Positions 1 through 8,911 of a DNA stretch of 64,000 nt are shown in pieces. The stretch is taken from assembly GCA_019918135.1 (NCBI GenBank), contig WBZZ01005227.1, positions 198,501-262,500 of the forward strand. The letters are read 5' to 3'. Positions within the stretch are counted from its first letter, which is position 1. Every line of letters begins with the position of its first letter. A program made the position numbers and the translations under genes. The notes under the pieces were generated by a model. It was not told the origin of the DNA. It saw only the letters and a program-made list of their open reading frames with translations, and searched no databases. This stretch comes from Paulinella micropora (Eukaryota; Cercozoa; Imbricatea; Euglyphida; Paulinellidae).

Positions 1-1656
1 CCCATTTACACGTCGAGCAAGGCGAAACGACCAAGTATCAGGGAGCGAGGTGAGCCCGTGGTGTTGTTTCGCGGCCAGAAGCTTTGTGTCACCAGTCAGT
101 ACAAGTACCTGGGAGTGGTTATCACCGACGACCTGAAGTGGAAGGAGCAGGCCCTGCGGGCTACGCGTGTCACTGAAGTCGCCACCGCAGGTTGGTACTC
201 GTTGTGGTGTGCAGGTGAGATACAAGCTAGGTATCGTCTCATGTGCTGGAATCAACTTGTGGGAGCCAAGCTGAAGTACGCCTTCGATGTCTGGCGTGCC
301 CCCGTATCGCAGCTCACCAAGCTGGAGGCAGCAATGCTGCGCCCCATGAGGATGATTCTCGGCATCAGCCCTAAGACAAGCAAGTGGATTACACTCTTTC
401 TGGCGCGCTCTTTCAGTGCGGAGCGTTTGCGGCGGGCGGCGCAACTGAAGTTCTATGGACGGCTGCGTGTTCTACCGGAGAAGCGATTTCCTGTCATCGC
501 ATCTCAAGTCAAATCCGACTGGACTGCGGAGGCCGAAGGCGCTATCAGGGACTCAATGGATCTACAACAAGGGCTTCAGGAGCTCCTAAATAGCTCAGAG
601 AAGGACCTCGAGGGTTGGTGTTCGACTGTGGACAAGTGGGCCCTTCAGCAGGACGTCAAGATGGTGCAGCAACTGATGTGGGACAAGCGAGAGGCAGGCA
701 GCGATCTTACTGATGGCCTGCGAGTCATCCTAAGACAAGTCTTTGGAACTAAGGAGTTCCCAAGATGGGTAGCCCTTGATGATGCGCATTATAATCCGCT
801 TCGGAGAAGGTTGCTCAGCTGCAACAACCGCCTTCGGTTGTACCGCAGCAAGTTGGTCAGTGGCATGTCCCCTCGCTGCTTCTGTTGTCATGATGATGTC
901 AATGAGTCCCTTGCGCACTTCTTATGGGATTGCCCCATGCATGAGGGGAGACGTAAGCAGCTGTTGCTGAGTATGCAGAGGCTCGGTGGCATGGCTGTGG
1001 GGGGTGCTGAGGGGGATGGAGGGAGTGAGGAGGGTGGTGAGGTCGTAGACGGTGAGGTTGTGGTGGAGGATGTATTGCTTGGGCGGAAGCGGGAGGGCTC
1101 TGTGCGGCAGGGTTGGGATGATATGTCGCCTGTGGATCAATCACGATTGTTTTGTAAGCTTTTTCAGGGGAAGTCGCGCTTCCGCAGTAACTTTAGGCTT
1201 GCTGCGTTGTTAGGGGTTACAGCGTTGCGTCCCCCTCCAAAGTTGGATGTGTTGTTTGGATCATATGTGTCTGAGTGTTGGTCTGCTAGGGAGGGTAAAA
1301 GGGAGGAGCTTGGGGTGGAGGATGGGGGCGAGGAGGTGATTGACCTCACTGAGGTTCCATCAGCTTCTGTCCCACCCTCTCCCCCAAGTGACGTTGATGT
1401 TGCGCGGCGCGGCCGTCCGCGCAGTGTGGACGTCCTGGCTAGAGAGAGGGGTTCGGGAGCGCAGCGTAGTGTCTCCGAGTTCTTCTCTTCAGCTAACACC
1501 CTCGCATCTAGCTCTTCATGCACTTCACAGCCCCCATCTGCCCCTGCTGTTGCTGTTGCTGCTATGTCTGTTTGGTGTTCTGACAATACGTTGGGATCGG
1601 CTGACCCCGGTGACCCAATGGAGGCACATGTCCAGGATCTGGATCTGATGCTATAG
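1..1656 (+). CDS. LINE (non-LTR retrotransposon) reverse transcriptase, C-terminal part; 5' end outside window
   Basis: The frame is open from base 1 to a TAG at 1654-1656, so the protein begins outside the window. It starts after the catalytic fingers/palm. Near base 110 lies the Y-K-Y-L-G-V block that follows the palm in LINE reverse transcriptases. A terminal zinc finger of form C-x2-C...H-x4-C begins at Cys 877-879, with sequence CFCCHDDVNESLAHFLWDC. After it comes a low-complexity acidic/serine tail with a SUMO-interaction-like motif (VIDLTE, 1336-1353) and a PCNA-box-like motif (QRSVSEFF, 1462-1485). The enzyme would copy its own RNA at a nicked chromosomal site. The last 13 codons overlap the 3' tail that is also found on the neighbouring SINEs. 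Family assignment is firm; the clade is not. Confidence 0.85.
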   Translation, partial: PIYTSSKAKRPSIRERGEPVVLFRGQKLCVTSQYKYLGVVITDDLKWKEQALRATRVTEVATAGWYSLWCAGEIQARYRLMCWNQLVGAKLKYAFDVWRAPVSQLTKLEAAMLRPMRMILGISPKTSKWITLFLARSFSAERLRRAAQLKFYGRLRVLPEKRFPVIASQVKSDWTAEAEGAIRDSMDLQQGLQELLNSSEKDLEGWCSTVDKWALQQDVKMVQQLMWDKREAGSDLTDGLRVILRQVFGTKEFPRWVALDDAHYNPLRRRLLSCNNRLRLYRSKLVSGMSPRCFCCHDDVNESLAHFLWDCPMHEGRRKQLLLSMQRLGGMAVGGAEGDGGSEEGGEVVDGEVVVEDVLLGRKREGSVRQGWDDMSPVDQSRLFCKLFQGKSRFRSNFRLAALLGVTALRPPPKLDVLFGSYVSECWSAREGKREELGVEDGGEEVIDLTEVPSASVPPSPPSDVDVARRGRPRSVDVLARERGSGAQRSVSEFFSSANTLASSSSCTSQPPSAPAVAVAAMSVWCSDNTLGSADPGDPMEAHVQDLDLML

Positions 1657-1668
1657 TCAGAGGAAGCC
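1618..1668 (+). other. LINE 3' tail (probable RT recognition sequence) overlapping the stop codon
   Basis: This is the last 51 bp of the LINE before its (ATT)n tract, beginning ATGGAGGCACATGTCCAGGA. It recurs without the rest of the LINE at 2332-2382 and 2777-2827. A diverged version, ATGGAGGCGCATGTGCAGAA, ends every SINE copy here. Only 12 bases separate the stop codon from the ATT tract, so the tail overlaps coding sequence. Its role as the template feature recognised by the RT is inferred from known LINE/SINE partnerships. Confidence 0.7.
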
Positions 1669-1714
<46 letters not shown>

Positions 1715-1750
1715 TAGGGAGTACATAGGCCATTGGTCCTTTTCAATGGG

Positions 1751-1863
1751 CTGCCCTTGCGGGGGTGTCATTAGAGCTTATCGTCAATTCTTCGTACTCC
1801 CCTCACGGGTGAGACGATGGAGGCGCATGTGCAGAAATGCATCAGCCATTGACAGAGAAGCAC

Positions 1864-1903
<40 letters not shown>

Positions 1904-1951
1904 GATGGAGGCGCATGTGCAGAAATGCATCAGCCATTGACAGAGAAGCAC

Positions 1952-1991
<40 letters not shown>
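1751..1991 (+). repeat. 5'-truncated SINE copies (two)
   Basis: Bases 1751-1862 match the 3' half of the full SINE (from CTGCCCTTGCGGGGG to AGAGAAGCAC) and end in an ATT tract. Bases 1904-1950 repeat only the last 47 bp and end in another ATT tract. Neither has the tRNA-like head. Truncation at the 5' end is typical of incomplete reverse transcription. Confidence 0.75.
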
Positions 1992-1992
<1 letters not shown>

Positions 1993-2254
1993 CGTGATAG
2001 CCCAGTGGTCAAGTTCTACCATCTGGGCCCTGTCGCCAGTTCGATTCCCGTCGGTGCCACCAGTATTTTCATTGAACATACCGGTGTTTTTCTGGATCAG
2101 TATTTTCATTGAACATACCGGCCCGTCTGGAAGTGTTGGAACTGCCCTTGCGGGGGTGTCATTAGAGCTTATCGTCAATTCTTCGTACTCCCCTCACGGG
2201 TGAGACGATGGAGGCGCATGTGCAGAAATGCATCAGCCATTGACAGAGAAGCAC

Positions 2255-2330
<76 letters not shown>
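1993..2330 (+). mobile_element. tRNA-derived SINE, copy 1
   Basis: A tRNA-like head (1993-2061) carries a pol III A box (TAGCCCAGTGG, 1998-2008) and B box (AGTTCGATTCC, 2038-2048) and ends in GGTGCCACCA. The encoded CCA suggests derivation from a mature tRNA. The unrelated body holds two copies of a CAGTATTTTCATTGAACATA unit. The 3' tail resembles the LINE tail, and an ATT tract follows (2255-2330). The element is non-coding and would need a LINE RT in trans. Confidence 0.85.
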
Positions 2331-2331
<1 letters not shown>

Positions 2332-2334
<3 letters not shown>

Positions 2335-2382
2335 GAGGCACATGTCCAGGATCTGGATCTGATGCTATAGTCTGAGGAAGCC
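2332..2382 (+). repeat. Isolated LINE 3' tail fragment 1
   Basis: This 51-bp piece is nearly identical to bases 1618-1668 (GTCTGAGG in place of GTCAGAGG). It lies between two ATT tracts, with no upstream LINE sequence. It is an extremely 5'-truncated LINE insertion. Confidence 0.8.
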
Positions 2383-2455
<73 letters not shown>

Positions 2456-2456
2456 T

Positions 2457-2724
2457 GGACACCGTGATAGCCCAGTGGTCAAGTTCTACCATCTGGGCCC
2501 TGTCGCCAGTTCGATTCCCGTCGGTGCCACCAGTATTTTCATTGAACATACCGGTCTATTTCTGGACCAGTATTTTCATTGAACATACCGGCCCGTCTGG
2601 AAGTGTTGGAACTGCCCTTGCGGGGGTGTCATTAGAGCTTATCGTCAATTCTTCGTACTCCCCTCACGGGTGAGACGATGGAGGCGCATGTGCAGAAATG
2701 CATCAGCCATTGACAGAGAAGCAC

Positions 2725-2769
<45 letters not shown>

Positions 2770-2776
2770 CATTATT
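2457..2776 (+). mobile_element. tRNA-derived SINE, copy 2
   Basis: The head begins GGACACCGTGATAGCCC. Bases GACACCG can pair with CGGTGCC before the CCA, giving an acceptor-like stem with one mismatch. The A box is at 2468-2478 and the B box at 2508-2518. The body contains the CAGTATTTTCATTGAACATACCGG unit twice. The body ends at 2724 and an ATT tract follows. Confidence 0.85.
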
Positions 2777-2827
2777 ATGGAGGCACATGTCCAGGATCTG
2801 GATCTGATGCTATAGTCTGAGGAAGCC
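2777..2827 (+). repeat. Isolated LINE 3' tail fragment 2
   Basis: This is a second stand-alone copy of the 51-bp LINE tail, again between ATT tracts. It is followed by the longest ATT tract of the cluster (2828-2928). Confidence 0.8.
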
Positions 2828-2927
<100 letters not shown>

Positions 2928-2928
2928 T

Positions 2929-3160
2929 TGGTCACTGTGATAGCCCAGTGGTCGAGTTCTACCATTTGGGCCCTGTCGCCAGTTCGATTCCCGTCGGTGC
3001 CACCAGTATTTTCATTGAACATACCGGTCCGTCTGAAAGTGTTGGAACTGCCCTTGCGGGGGTGTCATTAGAGCCTATCGTCAATTCTTCGTACTCCCCT
3101 CACGGGTGAGACGATGGAGGCGCATGTGCAGATTTGCATCAGCCATTGACAGAGAAGCAC

Positions 3161-3197
<37 letters not shown>
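2929..3197 (+). mobile_element. tRNA-derived SINE, copy 3 (single-unit body)
   Basis: The tRNA-like head, A box and B box match the other copies, with small changes (GTCACTGTGATAG at the start). Only one CAGTATTTTCATTGAACATA unit is present, so the two-unit copies carry an internal duplication or this one a deletion. The body ends at 3160 and an ATT tract follows. Confidence 0.82.
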
Positions 3198-3198
<1 letters not shown>

Positions 3199-3370
3199 GG
3201 GAGTACATAGGCCATCGGTCCCTTCCATGGGCTGATTGGTATAAAGCTCCTAGAGTAATGTTCTATGCCGTCACTTCCTTTATTCCACCGATTGGTGTGG
3301 AGACTTTCCTTATGGAATGGAGGACTGGATGCACATGGCCTTTTGGCTCAGCAATTGGCAGGAGATACAC
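3198..3370 (+). repeat. Unidentified repeat segment ending in an ATT tract
   Basis: It begins AGGGAGTACATAGGCCATCGG and ends GGAGATACAC before an ATT tract. Its first 35 bases also occur at 1714-1750, just after the LINE tract. It is therefore a third, unrecognised sequence family that uses the same ATT-tail arrangement. No coding capacity or pol III boxes were seen. Confidence 0.55.
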
Positions 3371-3442
<72 letters not shown>

Positions 3443-3740
3443 GGACACCGTGATAGCCCAGTGGTCAAGTTCTACCATCTGGGCCCTGTCGCCAGTTCGA
3501 TTCCCGTCGGTGCCACCAGTATTTTCATTGAACATACCGGTCTATTTCTGGACCAGTATTTTCATTGAACATACCGGCCCGTCTGGAAGTGTTGGAACTG
3601 CCCTTGCGGGGGTGTCATTAGAGCTTATCGTCAATTCTTCGTACTCCCCTCACGGGTGAGACGATGGAGGCGCATGTGCAGAAATGCATCAGCCATTGAC
3701 AGAGAAGCACTATTATTATTATTAATATTATTATTATTAT
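3443..3740 (+). mobile_element. tRNA-derived SINE, copy 4
   Basis: The head is GGACACCGTGATAGCCCAG, with A and B boxes as in copy 2. The body has two internal units, the tail ends AGAGAAGCAC at 3710, and a short ATT tract interrupted by an AAT follows. It is nearly identical to copy 2, which implies a common recent source. Confidence 0.85.
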
Positions 3741-3745
3741 CGCGC

Positions 3746-4366
3746 CTTTTCTTTACCTTCTTACCCCCTCCTAATGGTGCAGGCTCCTCTCTCAGTCTCT
3801 TTTTGATGCTTTTCCCCTCTTTCTCACCTTGCTGTTCTACCTCTGTCTTGTCTGCCTCCACCTCTGCCTTGCCTGCCCCCACCTCTGTCTCTTCTGCTGT
3901 CTCCCCTGCTGACTCTTCATCATCTTCTTCATCGTTTGCACTAGTCTCTGTCTTCACCGTCCTCTTTTTCTTTCTCTTGATCATCCTGCCCCCCTACCTC
4001 ACTGTAGTTCACTGGCTGCTTTCTCTCTCTCAATTCCCTACCTCCTGTCGTACTACCTATCTGCCGGTGCTTTCTAATCTCGCCTAAGTTTCCACCAGCA
4101 TCAAAGAGATAAACGTCCCCTATCTCGATTCTTGACAGGTCGTTTTTGCTGGGGATAGTCATTCTGCGTCGCAGCGTTGCAAAGTTCGGCAAACCTTCGG
4201 TTTCCTCCACCGACTTCTCAACCTCAACCCCCTGTGGGTACTGCGCGATGAAAGCATAGGCGTTTGCCCCAGTTTTTTTGAATCCTGTGACTCGACAGGC
4301 GTTTTCCTGTTTTGCGTCTGTCTCAGCCACCACTGGCTCGGCTGCTGGGGCCTCTAACGACATCAC
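3746..4366 (-). CDS. Hypothetical charged protein, frame-disrupted
   Basis: The first frame runs 4366 to 3941. Its roughly 140 residues include a segment around EIGDVYLFDAGGNLGE and a charged end rich in Lys, Glu and Asp. A second frame (3984 to about 3746) carries a Lys/Glu-rich stretch with basic clusters of nuclear-localisation type. The two overlap by 44 bases, so a frameshift or an intron joins them if they are one gene. No family is recognised. The right part runs into the SINE/ATT cluster. It may be the end of another retroelement ORF, as no independent support for a host gene is visible. Confidence 0.35.
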
Positions 4367-4507
4367 GACACGTTGGTTTGCTCGTCTTTGCTCACTGCCA
4401 CCGCGGCGGACATCGGCAAATTGGTACTGACCGCAAAAATCGGTTGGTTCTTTTGACCTTTTAACCTACTCATCAACATGGTAGTTGTCGTCCTTTTTGA
4501 CCTAACT

Positions 4508-5095
4508 AGGATGTTTCCAGAAGGAGTAGAATTATTACAACTTGATAAAAATCGTTTTCGTACATGAAAGTATAAAAAATTTTGAATTTACCTCAATCAT
4601 TAAATTTTTTCCCCACTTACTTGGTTTCATGTCATGAAGTTGTACTTGTGACCCTTGACCTCCCTTTTTTTTTTAACTGCAGCCAAAAAACTTTAGAACT
4701 TCGAAAGGGTCGTTCTCAGTATGTTTTGTGATAGTAGTTGCTATTTTCTTAGTTTTTTTTTAGTTTACTATTTTTAAAAACCAAGTTGTACCTGTTCATG
4801 TCATGAAAATTTGGTGTTGACATCCTCATTTTTTAAACTGCAGGAAAAAAAGCTGTGGAACTTCAAAAGGGTCGTTATCAGTATGTTTTATGATGGTGGT
4901 TGATATTTTCTGCTTTTTATTTTGGAGTTTAGTATTTATAAAAATCAATTTGTACCGTTTTGACATTTTGCCTGTACCAACTTAAGTGGGAAAAAACATT
5001 TAATAATTGAGGTAAATTCAAAATTTTGGAGCTTTCATGTACGAAAACTATTTTTATCAAGTCTTAATAATTTTACTTCCTTCTGGAAACATCCT
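4508..5095. mobile_element. Non-autonomous inverted-repeat element (MITE-like), 588 bp
   Basis: Bases from AGGATGTTTCCAGAAGGAGT (4508 on) reappear as reverse complement ending at 5095. The imperfect terminal inverted repeats are about 115-120 bp. Inside are two diverged direct copies of a segment starting AACTGCAG (about 4675-4790 and 4838-4960). There is no coding capacity. CTAACT occurs just outside the left end (4502-4507) and again at 5105-5110, but the latter lies inside the adjacent LTR, so a target duplication is unproven. The right end abuts the Copia-A LTR exactly. Confidence 0.7.
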
Positions 5096-5284
5096 TGTGT
5101 GAGACTAACTTAATAATCTGCCGTATACTTGCTGTGTCCTACAGTAGATACTTTATTGAAAAAAGGGCGCCAAGGGACGGCCCAATTATATGCTAGGCCG
5201 GACATACGTAATGGCTCTAACGACACACATTACATATGCCGGTCCATACTGACTATCCGGTCAATTATATTAATAGGTCTAACA
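5096..5284 (-). repeat. 3' LTR of Copia-A
   Basis: On the plus strand it runs TGTGTGAGACTAAC...GGTCTAACA, with TG/CA ends and 189 bp. It resembles the Copia-B LTR (21449-21647), most clearly around GGCTCTAACGACAC and GCCGGTCCATA. AATAAAGT, read on the minus strand near 5150, could serve polyadenylation. The polypurine tract abuts at 5285. Confidence 0.75.
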
Positions 5285-5294
5285 CCCCCCCTGG
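5285..5294 (-). other. Polypurine tract of Copia-A
   Basis: The minus strand reads CCAGGGGGGG immediately before the TG of the LTR. This is the expected primer site for plus-strand DNA synthesis. Confidence 0.7.
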
Positions 5295-6316
5295 ATCAAA
5301 GTAAATTATTAAATTAACTGTAGGTCCCAATAAATCTATTATGTGAAAATTATGAAAACACAGACTTAAAACATAATAATATTACTCACTCTTACCCTCA
5401 CTCTCTCCAAGAGGTTATGTCGATGGTGGCTACCCGGCTTGCTAGGGCAAGTATGCATCAACTAGATTACACAGGGCAGCTCCCCCTAGTCAAGCTAGGC
5501 CTGGTCGACTCAGAAGAGGATTAGGTCCTACGCACCCCCTATCCTAATATGTTGAGTAACATTATGTATGTAACGCAAGTACGGTAGGTCATAATACACA
5601 TATAATATTGATATATATATATATATCTATGATCGCGTAAGTAACCATAATATATAAAAATAAGACATATGATCATGTATCCATCTGTACTGATCTATCA
5701 AACGGCATGATCAACTTTAACTATATGATACTTATCTATCCGGTAGTGTGAATTTATAAATTTGACAGCGCTTCCCGTAGAGGGGTATGAAATGAAAACA
5801 AAATAATATGATATATATGGACAAAGACATAATATCTGTAATTATCGGTCTGTCTGGTACATCCGGCTGGTCTGACGTACGTCCGTGTTGTTCCACACTC
5901 CCGTGTGGCACGTTCACCGACCAGCCGGACTCCATGTCGGCTTCTTATAGATTTTTATGTATATAAGTGTATAGAGATAGAAGTTGAAGCGAAGCGGATA
6001 GAAGTTGGGACGGAACGAGCGAAAGGGACGAGATCTTTGTAGTATTTCAGGCTGGGAAACCGGGCGAAGACATCACGGTTTGACAACCTGAAATACCAAT
6101 GTCTCAAAAGGGATGAGATCATCAGTAGTATTTCAGGTTGGGAAACCGGGTGAAGTCATCACGATTTGACAACCTCAAATACTAATATCTGGAATGAGCC
6201 ATGAACTCCAGCGCCTGTCACTCGCCACCGGGCCCCGTCGGCACTCGTCTATTCGCTCACCTGTACAACTTATGTGTAATATGTGAGAAAATTATTATAT
6301 TACATACCCCGGGAAT
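5295..6316 (-). other. Long non-coding 3' region of Copia-A
   Basis: About 1 kb between the RNase H end and the LTR is AT-rich, with a (TA)n run near 5610-5625. It has no convincing reading frame. The only structure I see is the pair of hairpins at 6042-6182. Confidence 0.6.
6042..6182 (-). other. Two tandem stem-loops in the Copia-A 3' region
   Basis: Each 55-base unit (6042-6096 and 6128-6182) begins GTATTTCAGG and ends with its near reverse complement. The outer stem is about 13 bp, an internal mismatch pair follows, then an inner stem AAACCG/CGGTTT and a loop of about 12 bases. The units differ at several positions, yet pairing is largely kept. They would lie in the RNA just upstream of the 3' LTR. 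Role unknown. Confidence 0.6.
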
Positions 6317-6577
6317 TTAAAGGAAGTTCAAGATGATAAACCTTACTAATACGGGAATTGATCGGCAATTTTCCCTACTAAGCACAACGGAGATTTTTCC
6401 AGCCAGGTAATTGAATTTGTCTACCGTAAAATGTATTTTGGTGAATACATCTGCGATATTTTCCTCCGTAGGGAACCGGAATAGTTTGACCTTTCTTTCT
6501 CTCACAAGTTGCGCTAGAAGGTGGTATCGGACCTCTATGTGCCTGGTCCTAGCTTCCCCTAGTCCTCTCTCTGACAA
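6317..6577 (-). pseudogene. Copia-A RNase H C-terminus
   Basis: The frame contains the conserved copia ending: RHIEVRYHLL, then a basic segment, ENIADVFTK and a short tail. This is the part after the catalytic residues of RNase H that ends most copia polyproteins (usually ...DxxTKxL). It is separated by a frame change from the rest of RNase H at 6653-7531. The start shown is only the first usable codon of the fragment. Confidence 0.75.
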
Positions 6578-6652
6578 TAATATCGTTCCTTCATTATCCT
6601 CGAAGAGAGGAGTAGTGCCTTCAAAATTTATTCCGATATCCCGTAAAGTTTG

Positions 6653-7531
6653 TTAATGCAAGAAGTTCTCTAACCCCTCATTTGCTGAAACAGTCTCGGA
6701 CTCTAACGTAGATTGGGCTATCACGGATTGTAGTTTAGAAAACCACGAAATTGGTGTTCCGTTGAATAAGTAAACGTATCCGGATCTTGATTTACGTGAG
6801 TTCTTATCTCCCGCAAAATCCGAGTCTACAAATCCGACTATCGGTTGTTCTGCAATAATTCTGTCTACATTGGCAAGAACTGGCACGCTGAACATATCCA
6901 TTCCGGGCATTGCGGATTTTTCAATGATATCATCGATTGCATTGGTCGCTGCGCAAGATTTCAGATTAGGTTTCCAAGATTCCGGAGTTTTAGGAACCGA
7001 GAAATTAGTTTCTAGCAACTTCCGTAAATTTCGATCTCCTCTTCTGAAAAATAGCGCTCGCGGGGCCAGAAGCCACAAGAACATTCTGTGCACCATAGCA
7101 TAAGACATCCCCGGGTTAGGGACTTGGGACTTAGCTGCTATGCTTAAAGGGCATATAAGGAGTGGCCGGGTGTGAACAGCCAAAAAGATAAGCATCCCTA
7201 TCAAGCATCTAAGATCATAACGTAATAGGCGATGGTCCTTCTTTAGGGGAGCGGGGTTATCAGAAGTAAATGGCGTTTTAGCCGGTATCTCCTTCATATA
7301 ACCCGACTCCTCCAAGATCAACAACTCATACTTACGTTGATGCAGAGTAATCCCCTTTTCAAACTGGATGATCTGAATGTTTTTGAATTCGGTGGCTTTG
7401 CCTAGGTCCTTGCACCGGAATCCTCTCTTTTCGAACAACTTCACCATCTTGGTGCCTTTCTTGTGACGCAGCGTGACAGCCATCATCGACGTGAAAGGAC
7501 ACCAGTTGGGTAGTTTGTGGACTACTCCCAT
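6653..7531 (-). pseudogene. Copia-A reverse transcriptase C-terminus and RNase H
   Basis: It begins just after the RT active site. The FHVDDG catalytic motif (plus-strand bases about 7483-7500) is readable only in another frame, so a frameshift lies in the active-site region. The frame then shows a copia RT connection (CKDLGKATEFKNIQI), the SIAAK region and the RNase H start VGFVDSDFAGDK (first catalytic Asp). STLESE (catalytic Glu) lies near the end. It is homologous to 13827-14467 of Copia-B. Confidence 0.8.
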
Positions 7532-7534
7532 GTT

Positions 7535-8707
7535 TTACGAAAGAGGCGCTAACGTGAGTGGCTTGAACTCGTGTTCAGTAATGAGCTCCCCAGACAGCAC
7601 GTCGTACCCAAGACGGCCTGCCTCCGGATGTCCGCATAGGGCCTTCTTCAGAAGCCAGACATAGTCCGCAGTCTGAAATTCGGCCAGCGGTTTGACATAT
7701 GTGTCATATGGGAGATTTGCATGCAGATAGGCGGTCGTGAAATCAATCAGCCATATGTCTATTCCGAAAAAGGCTGCATAGGCTACCATGAGCAAAATGG
7801 TCCTGTGCTGGGCTGTGGGAGAGTAAGTCTTTCTGGGATTGTACTGAGCGTAAGCTTTCAGGAGGTCCCCTCGTAGGGTTATCCGGGCTTTGTGGAATTC
7901 ATCCGCAGTACCTTGTTGTTTTACCGTATCTATCCATTTTATAGGAATTATTGGTGTGCCCGACATTTTCGCTTCGCTCACTTTTCGCCAAACAAACGCT
8001 TTTAGTTCTTTGAGCTGTTCGAATTCCTTCTGTCTAGCTTGCTTACGGTCTTTTGGTTTTTGTACTACTGGGAATTCCGGAAATTTCTCACTCACGAGAC
8101 AATACTCCGCCCGATTTTCCTCCCGGGCACATACCGCGACATCAGCCCTCGCCCTCTTTCCCGTGATAATGTTTTCACTCGAAATTTCCGCCTGTTTGTG
8201 TGATCTCCATCCCGGTTTATGTGCCGCTCTCTGCACCTCTACCCTCTCCCTCTCCCCCTCGACAAACGCAAATTCTGAGGTGACCTCAATGCCGGGATTG
8301 TTAGTATTGAGATCCGAATCAGAGTTTTGGTTGGTCGACAAGGGTGGTGATGCAGTTGTCGCTTTTTGCTCACGCGATTCGGGCATAGATTCTGACTGTT
8401 GCGGGGCTTTGACATATTTGACGGTTTCTGTGTCTAATATCTTATCCGTGACGCCGTCGTCAAACAAGACGTTATGCGCGGGAAAGCGTTTAGATTTACG
8501 GGTAACGGGAGCAGACGGGGCTGTTGCTGTCCCCCGTCGTATTGCTGTCTCCCATTTATCCCCGTAAGTCAATCTAGCCCACTGCTCCCCAAAAGCCCTT
8601 GCCGGGATTTCCACATACGTTCCGGACAACCTTTGTCTTTCTTTGGGCTTACGCCCCCTTCTTGCTTTCTTTATCTCCCCCTGCTCGTCACTCGGCTGAG
8701 CAACTTA
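7535..8707 (-). pseudogene. Copia-A linker and reverse transcriptase N-terminal half
   Basis: The first half is a Ser/Glu-rich linker. From about 8000 the RT begins (KARITLRGDLLKA, then YSPTAQHRTILLM and DFTTAYLHANLPYDTYVKPL). The FTTAYLHA block corresponds to the first catalytic Asp region of copia RT (D-x3-A-F/Y-L). The frame is closed upstream by TAA at about 8708 and downstream by the shift at 7531/7535. The conserved stretch IPARAFGEQWA is shared with Copia-B (15558-15959). Confidence 0.8.
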
Positions 8708-8911
8708 GGGACTTGGCTCTAAGGGGGGCGGGCTCGTGCTCACGAACACCGGTCCCTCTTCTGCCTCGCTATCCTCGCCAGTTTGCGAAGTGTGGAGTGA
8801 CTCCTCAGGGGGGGATTCCAGAGTGAGGGTCGGAGCGGGAGGGGGATTTCCTACCGGGGGACCTTCTCCCCCTACCGGAATCTCTCCTCCCGGGTCCTCC
8901 CCTGAAACGAT

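Noticed and set aside
1993-2061. Functional tRNA gene
   Set aside because: A and B boxes are present, but four copies share an extra body and an ATT tail, CCA is encoded, and stem pairing is imperfect. This is a SINE head.
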